Shown in pieces: positions 51,281 through 60,075 of a DNA stretch of 64,000 nt. The DNA is from Eikenella exigua. Its GTDB lineage: Bacteria > Pseudomonadota > Gammaproteobacteria > Burkholderiales > Neisseriaceae. How positions within the stretch are numbered: the stretch's first letter is position 1; each line of letters begins with the position of its first letter. Made by a program: the position numbers and the translations under genes. The notes under the pieces are model-generated. The model was not told where the DNA came from and did no database searches. It was given only the letters and a program-made list of their open reading frames with translations. The stretch spans positions 868,001 through 932,000 of the forward strand of contig NZ_CP038018.1 of the NCBI RefSeq assembly GCF_008805035.1. The letters are read 5' to 3'.

Positions 51281-52735
51281 CTATTCAACCGGACGATCTA
51301 CCTTACTAGTGCGTTTGCGGCGCCGGAAGCGCCACAGTTGGCGCACGGCGTGGACGGTGGTGGAAAGTCCGCCGGCCAACAGCAGGAATATCAACGGTAC
51401 CACCAACAGATAGGGCGCGAACCATAGCAGCAGCGCCAGCGCCAGCATACCGATGCCCAGGCTCAGATAGGATTTGGCTTCGTTTTCATCCACCGTGCGC
51501 GTGCCGTAGAAGTTGCCGCGAAACATGCTGGAAAGCTGCAGCAGCTGACGGGCGGCAGCTTGGGCGCGCTGGCGGCTGTGCCGCTTGGAAAGCATTTGGT
51601 GGCGTCGGCGCAGGGCGGCGCGGCGTTCACTGCTGTTGAGCACGATTTCGGTGGCGTTGGCGAGGTCTTGTAGAAACATCTGCTCCAGTTGGTGCACCAC
51701 TACCGCGTCTTCGATCACCACGTCTAATTCGCGGTTGAGATACCAGCTGGCGAAATTGAGATTGGTCGAGCCCACGCGCGCCCATTGGCCGTCAGCAATG
51801 GCACTTTTGGCGTGAATCATCGGCCCGTCCCATTCAAACACGCGCACACCGGCCTCCAAGAGGCTGCGGTAGCGGATGCGCGACACGCGGCCTATCCAGC
51901 GTATATCGGAAGTGCGCGGCACCAGGATGCGCACGTCCACGCCGTCGTTGGCGGCGTTGATGAGGGCTTGAGTGTAGAGGCGGGTGGGCATGAAATAGGC
52001 ATCGGTAAGCCACAGGTTGCGCCGCGCCAGCGCCAGCGCGTTTAAATCCAGCCGCATCATATTGTTGTTGCTGGGCGTGGTGGCCACCACGCCGGCGCGT
52101 ACTGTGCCGGCAGCCGTGCCGCCATAAGGGGTGATGTTTTCAGGTAGCCTTTCGCCTTGCGAGCGCAGCGTGTCGGACAAAGCCTGCACCACTTCGGCCA
52201 CCACCGGCCCCTGCAGTTTCAGCCCGGTATCGCGCCACGGCGCCACACCTTTGGCCAGATTGCCTTCCCAGGCGGAAGACACACATAATCCACTCACGAA
52301 GGCGGTGTGGCCGTCTATCACGAAGGATTTGCGGTGGTTGCGCGAGAGCAGGCCGATGCCGCTGGCAAAACCAGGCGGGTTGTAGGCCACCACTTGCGCG
52401 CCGGCCTGCTTGAGCGGTTCAAAAAAGCGGCACACAGCCGGCCACAGGTTGCCCAGCCAGTCGTACACCAGCACCACGCTCACACCCTGGTGACATTTTT
52501 CCACCAGCAAATCGCGCAGCCGCACGCCGAAATCGTTGGCGGCAAAAATATACATTTCAATCAGCACATAATGCTTGGCAGCAGCCACCGTTTCAAGCCA
52601 GGAGGGAAAGTTCTCGCGGCTGTCTTGCAAGAGTTGCACGCTGTTGCCGCCATGCATTTCGCTGCTGCTGGAACGCGCATGCAGCTGGTCGAGCAGCGGC
52701 TGCGGGTGGTCGAGGAGGAGGGTGCGGTTGGACAT
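51281..52735 (-). CDS. clsB: Cardiolipin synthase B-like phospholipase D family protein
   Basis: 484 residues. Two HKD motifs: NHRKSFVIDG near 134 and MIHAKSAIADG near 310, plus GSTN after the second. This two-domain soluble-type architecture with C-terminal basic region and two membrane segments (about 427-465) suits ClsB, which makes cardiolipin at the inner membrane. ClsC is a less likely alternative. Uptake word near 52139 is in frame (RLPENI). The uptake word at 52770 lies upstream. Confidence 0.85.
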   Translation of the reverse strand: MSNRTLLLDHPQPLLDQLHARSSSSEMHGGNSVQLLQDSRENFPSWLETVAAAKHYVLIEMYIFAANDFGVRLRDLLVEKCHQGVSVVLVYDWLGNLWPAVCRFFEPLKQAGAQVVAYNPPGFASGIGLLSRNHRKSFVIDGHTAFVSGLCVSSAWEGNLAKGVAPWRDTGLKLQGPVVAEVVQALSDTLRSQGERLPENITPYGGTAAGTVRAGVVATTPSNNNMMRLDLNALALARRNLWLTDAYFMPTRLYTQALINAANDGVDVRILVPRTSDIRWIGRVSRIRYRSLLEAGVRVFEWDGPMIHAKSAIADGQWARVGSTNLNFASWYLNRELDVVIEDAVVVHQLEQMFLQDLANATEIVLNSSERRAALRRRHQMLSKRHSRQRAQAAARQLLQLSSMFRGNFYGTRTVDENEAKSYLSLGIGMLALALLLWFAPYLLVVPLIFLLLAGGLSTTVHAVRQLWRFRRRKRTSKVDRPVE

Positions 52736-52825
52736 GGTGTGTTTTCGTATGGTTTTGGTTGGTTTGAGGTTTCAGGTAGCCTTTGGTGCCGGATTGGTTT
52801 GATGCTTAGTAAGCCGGTTCTTGAG

Positions 52826-53278
52826 TCAGCACGGCAGCAAGGCTGTTGCCAACCGGAACGCCAGGTCGTCTGAGCCTGAGTCTTTCATCACAATTAAAAG
52901 GATGGGCTGCCCGAAATCGTAACAATAGAACACGCCGCCGCCATCGAATGCAATCGGCAGCAAATCGGGCGTGTAATACCAGAATTGGTAGCCGAAATAA
53001 TAGGACACGGTTTCCGCCGGTGAGAAGTAGCCAAAATCTTGCCCATTGCCCGTGATGCCGCCGTGCACGGAATATTGCCAAAGCTGCATCAGTTCGTCAG
53101 GGATATAAAAGTGGGCTGGCAGGCAATATCCGGTGGCACTGAGCTGTGCTGAGTAAGGTTCGAGATAGTTTAATGCGTTGGCGCGTTCGGCTTCGGGCAA
53201 AGGAGTGCGGAATGCGGCAATGTCGTCCGGCGTGGCGGGGTGGTGTCGGTCGTAAAATTCAAATGATTGATACCACAT
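52826..53278 (-). CDS. SMI1/KNR4 (SUKH) family protein
   Basis: 150 residues. IPDELMQLWQYSVHGGIT, then YFSPAETVSYYFGYQ and LPIAFDGGGVFYCYDF follow the SUKH domain pattern (acidic-aromatic, with the DGGG turn). SUKH proteins commonly serve as immunity proteins against contact-dependent or polymorphic toxins, but lone copies also occur; no toxin gene is next to this one. An uptake word at 53384 lies just upstream. Ends with Cys. Confidence 0.82.
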   Translation of the reverse strand: MWYQSFEFYDRHHPATPDDIAAFRTPLPEAERANALNYLEPYSAQLSATGYCLPAHFYIPDELMQLWQYSVHGGITGNGQDFGYFSPAETVSYYFGYQFWYYTPDLLPIAFDGGGVFYCYDFGQPILLIVMKDSGSDDLAFRLATALLPC

Positions 53279-53402
53279 TGCGTTATTCCTTCAATAAAAA
53301 AGGCTTTACAGGCATTCCAGCTGGCCAGATGGGGCAAATCAAGCCGGTAGCGCAACGAAAGACTATTCTGCTGCTTTTACATTTTCAGGTAGCCCGCAGC
53401 CT

Positions 53403-54953
53403 TTAAGTTTGCCGGTGGATAATGCGGCGGATTAACAAGCGGTTGGGGGAGAGGGCGGCGGCCACTTCTGGTTCGGCGGGCAGCGGCTGCCCCAATATCT
53501 GAGCAGCTACCAGTTCGCCGCATAGCGGAGCAGTAGCGAGGCCGCGGCTGCCGTGCCCGCTGTTCACAAACAGGCCGGGCAGGTGGGGGCCGGGCAGGTC
53601 TGGCAGGCGGTAGTTTTTATCGTGGGCGAGTTTGGCGTATTGCACGCGCATCGCCGCCCAGTCGCCCAATGCACCCACCGCAGGCAGGTGGTCGTAGCAG
53701 TCGGCGCGCACGGCGGCATGACCGGACTGGTAGGCGGGCAGGGCGGCAGCCAGTTCGGGCGAGAGTTGTGCTAGTTTGGCGTGGTTGCCGTCGTCTTCTG
53801 TGGCACGCAACTCGCTGCTTTGCTCGTTGGGCACGAAGCTGGCGCCGAAACAGTGCTGATGACGATACTCCGGCGAAATATAGGCATCGGCGCTCAGGGC
53901 GCAGCGCAGCCGACGGCTGAGGGGCGCGGCATCGGCCAGGCTGGTTTGGCCGCGGATAAATTGCAGCGGCAGGGCTTCGGGCAGGATATCGGCCAATTGC
54001 TCGGCGCCGCAACAGAACACGATGTGGCTACCTGAAAAAGTCTGCATGCCTTGCGGCGTATCCACGGCAAGCCGCCATTCGCTGCCGTGGCGTTGCAGAT
54101 TGATGAGTCGATGCTGCGTGAGCACGCGGATGCGGGGTGATTCGAGCAGGGCGGCGGCGAAGGAAGGCGGGTTGAGCCAAGCGCCCTGCGGCCAAAACAG
54201 GCCGCTCTGCCCACTCAGCGGGATGCCGGAGAGTGCTTCGGCCTCGGCGGTGCTGACGGCATAATAAAGATGGCGGTTGGCGCGTTGCTCGGCCAGCTCG
54301 CGGTTGCGGCGGGTTTCGCTCTGATTGTGGTTGAGGTGCAGCACGCCGCAGGCTTGCCAATCCGGGCTGTCGGGCAGAAGGTGTTCGAGCAGGCGGCGGC
54401 TGTAGCCGTAGCTGCCGAGCAGGAGGCGGGTTTGCAGGGTGGGGTGGGTGGAGATTTTGGCGTAGAGCAGGCCTTGCCGGTTACCGGAGGCGGCGCGGGC
54501 GGGCTGATTGTTTTGTTCGAGGATCAGGCTGCTGATGCTGCGTCGGGCGAGGGCGTGAGCGGTGGCCGCGCCGGCAATACCGCCGCCGATAATCAGTACG
54601 CGTTCCACAGGGATGGGTGGAGGGGCAATTTGCCAGGGTTTGCTTGGGCTAGCCTGTTGCGGCACAGGCGGACTGTTTTGCCAAACCAGTTCGCCGAAGC
54701 CGTATTGTGCCAACTCGGCGGCAGCGGCAGCAGGCAACAGATAAATATCGCGTTGCAGCGGGTTGGCATCGGCGGGGATAAAGTTGGCAGCAGGGGCGGT
54801 ACAACTTTTCAGGTAGCCTTTATCGGGCTCATGGAGGCTACCTGAAAAATCGTCGCTGAGAAAAATGCAGGCGGCGCGGGGATGCTGGGATATGGCGGCG
54901 GCAAGCTCTTGTTCGTCGGGGATGCCTTGCCAGATGAGGGCAGGGGTAGTCAT
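53403..54953 (-). CDS. mnmC: MnmC-like FAD-dependent cmnm5s2U34 oxidoreductase without methyltransferase domain
   Basis: 516 residues. The FAD domain begins near 117 with VLIIGGGIAGAATAHALARR, continues with AASGNRQGLLYAKIS (family hallmark) and ends with LFVNSGHGSRGLATAPL. This is the C-terminal half of bifunctional MnmC. The N-terminal ~115 residues are not the expected SAM-dependent methyltransferase; they are a variable region containing an uptake-word pair (encoding FSGSL and GYLKS). The second step may need a separate methyltransferase. Acts on tRNA wobble uridine. Confidence 0.88.
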   Translation of the reverse strand: MTTPALIWQGIPDEQELAAAISQHPRAACIFLSDDFSGSLHEPDKGYLKSCTAPAANFIPADANPLQRDIYLLPAAAAAELAQYGFGELVWQNSPPVPQQASPSKPWQIAPPPIPVERVLIIGGGIAGAATAHALARRSISSLILEQNNQPARAASGNRQGLLYAKISTHPTLQTRLLLGSYGYSRRLLEHLLPDSPDWQACGVLHLNHNQSETRRNRELAEQRANRHLYYAVSTAEAEALSGIPLSGQSGLFWPQGAWLNPPSFAAALLESPRIRVLTQHRLINLQRHGSEWRLAVDTPQGMQTFSGSHIVFCCGAEQLADILPEALPLQFIRGQTSLADAAPLSRRLRCALSADAYISPEYRHQHCFGASFVPNEQSSELRATEDDGNHAKLAQLSPELAAALPAYQSGHAAVRADCYDHLPAVGALGDWAAMRVQYAKLAHDKNYRLPDLPGPHLPGLFVNSGHGSRGLATAPLCGELVAAQILGQPLPAEPEVAAALSPNRLLIRRIIHRQT

Positions 54954-55059
54954 GATATTTGCCGGCTAGTGCGGGCGGGAATGGGTGATAGGGCTGCAGT
55001 ATAGACAGAAGCGGCCAGCAGCGGCAACTTTGGCTTGGTGTGTTTCGTCGGCATGAAGC

Positions 55060-55126
55060 AAAAGGCTACCTGTAAAGCGTAGCTTCAACGAAGTTAAAAC
55101 CGCTGTCTGTTTTTCAGGTAGCCTTT
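55060..55126. repeat. Short repeat bracketed by uptake words before lon
   Basis: A degenerate word AGGCTACCTGTA (near 55063) and a standard TTCAGGTAGCCT (near 55112) enclose GCGTAGCTTCAACGAAGTTAAAAC, related to the short repeat near 23192 and 62660. It may also act as terminator for nothing upstream on this strand; role unknown. Confidence 0.55.
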
Positions 55127-55148
55127 TAAAACTAAACTCTACTTAATG

Positions 55149-55177
55149 CTTGAAATGCTGTTACCCGTCCCCAATTT
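55149..55177 (+). promoter_or_regulatory. Sigma-32 heat-shock promoter of lon
   Basis: CTTGAAA (55149-55155) is a perfect sigma-32 -35, and CCCCAATTT (55169-55177) begins 13 bases later and closely matches the -10 CCCCATNT. It lies 57 bases upstream of the lon start. Confidence 0.75.
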
Positions 55178-55233
55178 ACCAGGCAGCGAGGCTTTACCAT
55201 CCTATTCGACTGAAAACAATAACCGAGAAGATA

Positions 55234-57672
55234 ATGACCCAATCCCAGCATAATCCCGCTGAAAACCGCGCCCTGCCGATGTTGCCGCTGCGTGACGTGG
55301 TGGTGTATCCACATATGGTGCTGCCGCTGTTTGTCGGCCGCCTCAAATCTATTGCTGCGCTGGATGCCGCCATCGAGCAAGATGGGCCGGTATTCCTTCT
55401 GGCGCAGAAAAATCCGGCCAACGAAGACCCCGGCACAGACGATTTGCACGTGATCGGCACACTGGCCAATATCCTGCAAGTGCTGAAATTGCCCGACGGC
55501 ACGGTGAAAGTGCTGGTAGAAGGCATGCAGCGCGCCCGTGCTTTGGCGGTAAACGATGGTGGCGACTATTTCCAAGCCGAAGTTGAAGTGTTGGCTGCCG
55601 AAGAAAATACTGCCGGCCATGACTATGAAGCCCTGCGCCGAACGCTTTTGGCGCAGTTCGATCAATTCATCAAGCTCAATAAGAAAATCCCCGGCGAAGT
55701 GGCCGGCACCATTCACGGCATCACCGACCACAGCCGACTGGTGGACACCATCGCCGCCCATTTGCAGCTCAAGCTGGAGCAGCGGCAGGAGATTTTGGAA
55801 ATCATCGATGTAGCCGAACGCATGGAACACCTGCTCGGCCAGCTGGAAGCCGAGCTGGATATTTTGCAAGTAGAAAAACGCATCCGCGGCCGGGTAAAAC
55901 GGCAGATGGAAAAATCGCAGCGCGACTATTACCTGAACGAACAGGTAAAAGCAATCCAGAAAGAGTTGGGCGAGGGTGACGAGCGTGAAGAGCTCGACCA
56001 GCTTGAACAGCAGGTGCGCGAAGCCGGCATGAGCAAGGAAGCGGAAGAAAAAGCGCTGGGCGAAATGAAAAAGCTGCGCATGATGCCGCCGATGTCAGCC
56101 GAGTCTTCCGTGGTGCGCAACTATATCGAAACCCTGGTGGACATCCCGTGGAAGAAGAAAAGCAAGGTCAGCAAAGATATTGTGCGGGCTGATTTGGTGC
56201 TCAATGCCGACCACTACGGCTTGGAAAGGGTGAAAGAGCGCATTTTGGAATATTTGGCCGTGCAAAAACGTATGAACAAGCTCAAAGGTCCGATTCTGTG
56301 CCTGGTGGGCCCGCCTGGCGTGGGCAAAACCTCGCTCGGCCAATCCATTGCCAAAGCCACCGGCCGCAAATACGTGCGTATGGCCTTGGGCGGCATCCAT
56401 GACGAGAGTGAAATCCGTGGCCACCGCCGTACTTACATCGGCTCGATGCCGGGCAAAATCATACAAAATATGATTAAAGCCGGCGTGAACAATCCGCTGT
56501 TCCTGCTGGACGAAATCGATAAGCTTGGCCGCGATTTCCGTGGCGATCCGGGCAGTGCGCTCTTGGAAGTGCTTGATCCAGAGCAAAACTATTCTTTTGC
56601 TGACCACTATGTGGAAGTGGACTTCGACCTGAGTAACGTGATGTTCTTAGCCACCTCCAACAGCATGGATATCCCGCCTGCGTTGCTCGACCGCATGGAA
56701 ATTATCCGCCTCTCCGGCTATACCGAAGACGAAAAAGTCAATATTGCCATGCAATATCTCGTGCCCAAGCAGATTGAGCGCAATGGGGTGAAAAATGGCG
56801 AAATCAATATCCAGGAAAGCGCAGTACGCGACATCATCCGCTACTACACCCGCGAAGCCGGCGTGCGCTCGCTCGATCGCGAAATTGCCAAAATCTGCCG
56901 CAAGGTGGTGATGAAGCAGGTATTGGAGCAAGACAAAAAAGCCAGCACTAAACGCACTGCCACGACGCAAACCGTGGTGGTGGATGCGGCCAACCTGCAC
57001 GACTACCTCGGTGTGCGCCGTTTCGATTACGGCGTGGCCGAAAACGAAAACCGTGTCGGCCAAGTTACCGGCCTGGCGTGGACGGAAGTGGGCGGCGAGC
57101 TGCTTACCATCGAAGCTGTCGCACTCAAAGGCAAAGGCAACATCCTGCGCACCGGTAAGTTGGGCGATGTAATGCAGGAATCCATTTCTGCCGCCTGGAG
57201 CGTGGTGCGTTCGCGTGCCGAAGTATTGGGTATTGCACCGGATTTCTACGAGAAAACCGATATCCATGTGCACGTTCCGGAAGGCGCCACGCCCAAGGAC
57301 GGCCCCAGTGCCGGCATCGGCATGACGCTGGCCATCGTGTCTTCTCTCACTGGCATTCCCGTGCGTGCCGACTTGGCCATGACCGGTGAGATCACTCTGC
57401 GTGGCGAAGTATTGCCCATCGGCGGTTTGAAAGAAAAACTGCTGGCTGCTCTGCGCGGCGGCATCAAGCATGTGCTGATTCCGCAGGAAAACGTGAAAGA
57501 TTTGGAAGAAATTCCGCAAAACGTGAAAGAAGAGCTGGAAATCCATCCGGTGCGCTGGATTGACGAAGTGCTCTCCTTCGGCCTGGAATACCAGCCGCAA
57601 CCTTGGCAGGACATGCTTGCGGCCAAACCGAAAACCCCGGCGAAATCCGGCGGCCGCGCCACCAAGCATTAG
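55234..57672 (+). CDS. lon: ATP-dependent protease La (Lon)
   Basis: 812 residues from 55234 (MTQSQHNPAENRALPMLPLR), with GAGAAGATA before it; the upstream in-frame ATG lies in the promoter. LON substrate domain (about 15-210), coiled-coil, AAA+ with Walker A GPPGVGKT near 359-366 and Walker B FLLDEIDK, and the protease domain with catalytic S692 in KDGPSAGIGM and K735 in GGLKEKLLAA. Degrades misfolded and regulatory proteins. lon-hupB-ppiD order is as in E. coli. Confidence 0.97.
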   Translation: MTQSQHNPAENRALPMLPLRDVVVYPHMVLPLFVGRLKSIAALDAAIEQDGPVFLLAQKNPANEDPGTDDLHVIGTLANILQVLKLPDGTVKVLVEGMQRARALAVNDGGDYFQAEVEVLAAEENTAGHDYEALRRTLLAQFDQFIKLNKKIPGEVAGTIHGITDHSRLVDTIAAHLQLKLEQRQEILEIIDVAERMEHLLGQLEAELDILQVEKRIRGRVKRQMEKSQRDYYLNEQVKAIQKELGEGDEREELDQLEQQVREAGMSKEAEEKALGEMKKLRMMPPMSAESSVVRNYIETLVDIPWKKKSKVSKDIVRADLVLNADHYGLERVKERILEYLAVQKRMNKLKGPILCLVGPPGVGKTSLGQSIAKATGRKYVRMALGGIHDESEIRGHRRTYIGSMPGKIIQNMIKAGVNNPLFLLDEIDKLGRDFRGDPGSALLEVLDPEQNYSFADHYVEVDFDLSNVMFLATSNSMDIPPALLDRMEIIRLSGYTEDEKVNIAMQYLVPKQIERNGVKNGEINIQESAVRDIIRYYTREAGVRSLDREIAKICRKVVMKQVLEQDKKASTKRTATTQTVVVDAANLHDYLGVRRFDYGVAENENRVGQVTGLAWTEVGGELLTIEAVALKGKGNILRTGKLGDVMQESISAAWSVVRSRAEVLGIAPDFYEKTDIHVHVPEGATPKDGPSAGIGMTLAIVSSLTGIPVRADLAMTGEITLRGEVLPIGGLKEKLLAALRGGIKHVLIPQENVKDLEEIPQNVKEELEIHPVRWIDEVLSFGLEYQPQPWQDMLAAKPKTPAKSGGRATKH

Positions 57673-57677
57673 GGAGA

Positions 57678-57722
57678 AAAGTGGCAGGCTTTGTTGTGTG
57701 AAAGGCGCAAACCTGCCACTTT
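57678..57722 (+). terminator. Hairpin between lon and hupB
   Basis: 11-bp perfect arms AAAGTGGCAGG (57678-57688) and CCTGCCACTTT (57712-57722) with a 23-base loop, just past the lon stop. No strong T-run beyond TTT. Unlike most hairpins here, it contains no uptake word. Confidence 0.65.
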
Positions 57723-57868
57723 AGCTGAAAATAGCCGCTTGCCAGCTGTTTATTTGCTTGACCGATGATTTTGAACTTGCTATAAAGCAGCCTGTTGCAG
57801 ATAAACGCATTAGTGCCGACCACAATCGGCCAATTCTTCATTACTCCTCAACTAGAAAGGGACTTAAC

Positions 57869-58138
57869 GTGAACAAGTCTGAATTGATTGAAGCGATTGC
57901 CAAGGAAGCTGACATTTCCAAGGCTGCTGCCGGCAAGGCACTGGATGGTTTTACCAAGGCTGTTACCACCGCTCTGAAAAAAGGCGACACCGTAACTCTG
58001 GTGGGCTTCGGTACTTTCTATGTGGGCGAACGCGCCGAACGTAAAGGCCGTAACCCGCAAACTGGTAAAGAACTGATTATTCCAGCCGCCAAATCTCCGA
58101 AATTCCGTGCAGGTAAGGCGTTGAAAGACGCGCTGTAA
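57869..58138 (+). CDS. hupB: DNA-binding protein HU-beta
   Basis: 89 residues from GTG 57869, chosen because GAAAGGGAC lies before it and the protein begins (M)NKSELIEAIAKEADISKAAA as HU does. The arm GTFYVGERAERKGRNPQTGKE and C-terminal PKFRAGKALKDAL are complete. A histone-like nucleoid protein. Its position after lon supports HU-beta. It has its own terminator. Confidence 0.95.
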   Translation: MNKSELIEAIAKEADISKAAAGKALDGFTKAVTTALKKGDTVTLVGFGTFYVGERAERKGRNPQTGKELIIPAAKSPKFRAGKALKDAL

Positions 58139-58161
58139 ACCGCACTTTCTTGCATAAATGG

Positions 58162-58192
58162 AAAAAGACAGGCTTTCTCGCCTGTCTTTTTT
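58162..58192 (+). terminator. Rho-independent terminator of hupB
   Basis: Perfect 12-bp arms (58162-58173 and 58180-58191: AAAAAGACAGGC / GCCTGTCTTTTT) with a 6-base loop and T-run, 24 bases after the stop. Not an uptake-word hairpin. Confidence 0.92.
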
Positions 58193-58271
58193 CCTGCCAC
58201 TATTTTCAGGTAGCCTCTTATGTTTGGCAAGATAGCAGAGGTCTCGGGCTATAATAAACTGTCTGTAGTCA

Positions 58272-58379
58272 TATAGCGGATTAAATTTGTTTGCGATACA
58301 AGACAGCTAGCCGCCGACAGCACCAGCAGCACGGTAAAGCGAGTCAAAGCCACCGAGAAAGTTAAGTTAATTCGCTATA
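58272..58379. mobile_element. Correia-like miniature inverted-repeat element, copy 2
   Basis: 108 bases with imperfect terminal repeats starting TATAGCGGATTAAATTT at the left and, on the other strand, TATAGCGAATTAACTT at the right (58272 and 58379 edges). The core GATACAAGACAGCTAGCCGC...CAGCACGGTAAAGCGAGTCAAA aligns with the complement of copy 1 (GATACAAGGCGGCGAGTTGC...CAGTACAG, TTAAAGCGAGCCAAA). It lies 65 bases before ppiD, ending just ahead of a TACAAT -10-like sequence (58400-58405). Confidence 0.75.
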
Positions 58380-58444
58380 GCCCGCCACCCGCAGAACCGT
58401 TACAATATCACATTTAATTTCTACCACATTTCCTTTTTACTTTT

Positions 58445-59986
58445 ATGTTTGCCATCATCGAAAAACACCGCCGCCTGTCCCAAGTGCTCCTGGGGCTGAT
58501 TACTGTTACCTTTGTAGGATTCGGTGCCCAAACTCTCACTTCCGGTATGCACAGCAGCTACATCAGCAAAATCGGCAACACCTACATCACTACCGAACAA
58601 GTGCAGGAACTGCTGAGGGAGGTGACGCGCCATAGCGATCAACCTATCAACAAAGATGACGTTTTCCAATCGCTGGTGCAGCAAGCCTATTTCGAGCAAG
58701 GCGCGGCAGAGTTGGGCGTGGGCGAACTTTCCATTGAACAAATCAAAAGTGTGATTACGCGCGATCCTTCATTCCAAATCAACGGCCAATTCAGCTCCGA
58801 GCAATTTCAAGCTTACCTGCGCCAAAGAGGTATTACCGAAGACCGGCTGATTGACGAAATGCGCAGCCAGTACCGCCGCCAAACCCTTATTAGCCTGCTG
58901 AGCAACGGCAATATCGTTAGCGACAGCCAGGCAAACCAAATCCTTGCCCTTACCGGCAGCGAGCGCGAGCTGCGTACTGCGCCCTTCAATGCGACCGATT
59001 TTGCCAGCAAAGTACAGCCTACTGATGCCGCCTTGCGCAGCTATTTTGAAGCCAACAAAGCCAAATATGCCTTGCCTTTGGCAGTGAAACTTGAGTTTGT
59101 TGATTTGAACGTGGAAGAGCTGGCCAAACAGCAAACTGTGAGCGCGCAGGAATTGCAAGAAGCCTACCGCAATCTGCCCACCGTCGCCAGCGAAGCCAAA
59201 CCGCCGTTTGAGAGCGTGAAAGCTCAGTTAGAAGAGAGCGTGCGTCAACGCAAAGCCGCACAAGCCTTGGGCAATGCACGCGAGCAGTTGGCACAATTGG
59301 CTTTCGACAACCCCGACAGCCTACAAAAAGTAGCGCAGGAAATGAAGCTGCCGTTGCAAAAACACGAAGAGTGGCTCAGCCAGCCCGAAGCTGCCGCCGC
59401 CAAACTGCCACAGGCCGTGCAGGAAGCCATGTTTAGCGCCGAGGTTATCGAGCGCCGCCACAATTCCGAAGTATTAGATATGGGAAACGGCGTATTGCGC
59501 GTGCTGCGTGCCACTGATGTGAGCAAAGCCCGCAATCAGAGCTTTGAAGAAGCCAAGGAAGCGGTGCTAAAAGATTATGTGGCTGTGGAGAGTGCCAAGC
59601 TGGCACAAGCTGCCGCTGCTCAAGCCTTGAGCAATCTGCAAGCCGGTAAGGCAGTGGATAACCTGCAATGGAGCAATCCGGAAAAAGCCGGTGCCACCCA
59701 GCTGCAACAAGCCGTTGGCCTGCAAAACTTTGCCGCCATCGTGAAAGCCCATCCGCAAAACAGCAAACCTGGCTACGCAGTGATTACTCTGCCTAACGGC
59801 AACGCCGCCTTGGTGGAGGTGCGCGCCATCAACCTGCCGGAAAACAGCAAACAGCAGTTGCCGGAGCTGCGCCAACAAGTTGCCGGGCGCAATACCGAAG
59901 CGTTCTACCACCAATATTTGCAAGTGCTGCAACGCAAATACCCAATACAGCATGGCTCACAGAAATTGGATCGGGATGAAAACTGA
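58445..59986 (+). CDS. ppiD: PpiD-like periplasmic folding factor (SurA-N domain), lacking parvulin domain
   Basis: 513 residues. N-terminal membrane anchor (about 12-30), then a SurA/PpiD-type chaperone domain (about 40-215) with ITTEQVQELL, DDVFQSLVQQAYFEQGA and LRSYFEANKAKY. E. coli PpiD (623 residues) then has a parvulin domain; here the sequence passes from QELQEAYRNL directly to PFESVKAQLEESVRQRKAAQ, the region after it, so the PPIase domain appears absent. It would act as a chaperone at the SecYEG exit. Follows lon-hupB. Confidence 0.88.
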   Translation: MFAIIEKHRRLSQVLLGLITVTFVGFGAQTLTSGMHSSYISKIGNTYITTEQVQELLREVTRHSDQPINKDDVFQSLVQQAYFEQGAAELGVGELSIEQIKSVITRDPSFQINGQFSSEQFQAYLRQRGITEDRLIDEMRSQYRRQTLISLLSNGNIVSDSQANQILALTGSERELRTAPFNATDFASKVQPTDAALRSYFEANKAKYALPLAVKLEFVDLNVEELAKQQTVSAQELQEAYRNLPTVASEAKPPFESVKAQLEESVRQRKAAQALGNAREQLAQLAFDNPDSLQKVAQEMKLPLQKHEEWLSQPEAAAAKLPQAVQEAMFSAEVIERRHNSEVLDMGNGVLRVLRATDVSKARNQSFEEAKEAVLKDYVAVESAKLAQAAAAQALSNLQAGKAVDNLQWSNPEKAGATQLQQAVGLQNFAAIVKAHPQNSKPGYAVITLPNGNAALVEVRAINLPENSKQQLPELRQQVAGRNTEAFYHQYLQVLQRKYPIQHGSQKLDRDEN

Positions 59987-60005
59987 TTGATTTTGCCGCT
60001 TGAAA

Positions 60006-60036
60006 AGGCTACCTGAAACTTTCAGGTAGCCTTTCT
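60006..60036. terminator. Uptake-sequence terminator of ppiD
   Basis: Inverted words 60006-60017 and 60021-60032 with a 3-base loop, followed by TTTC, 20 bases after the stop and between convergent genes. Confidence 0.75.
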
Positions 60037-60075
60037 ATCGCTGCAATTATACTTGGAGCAAGCCGACCATTCAGC

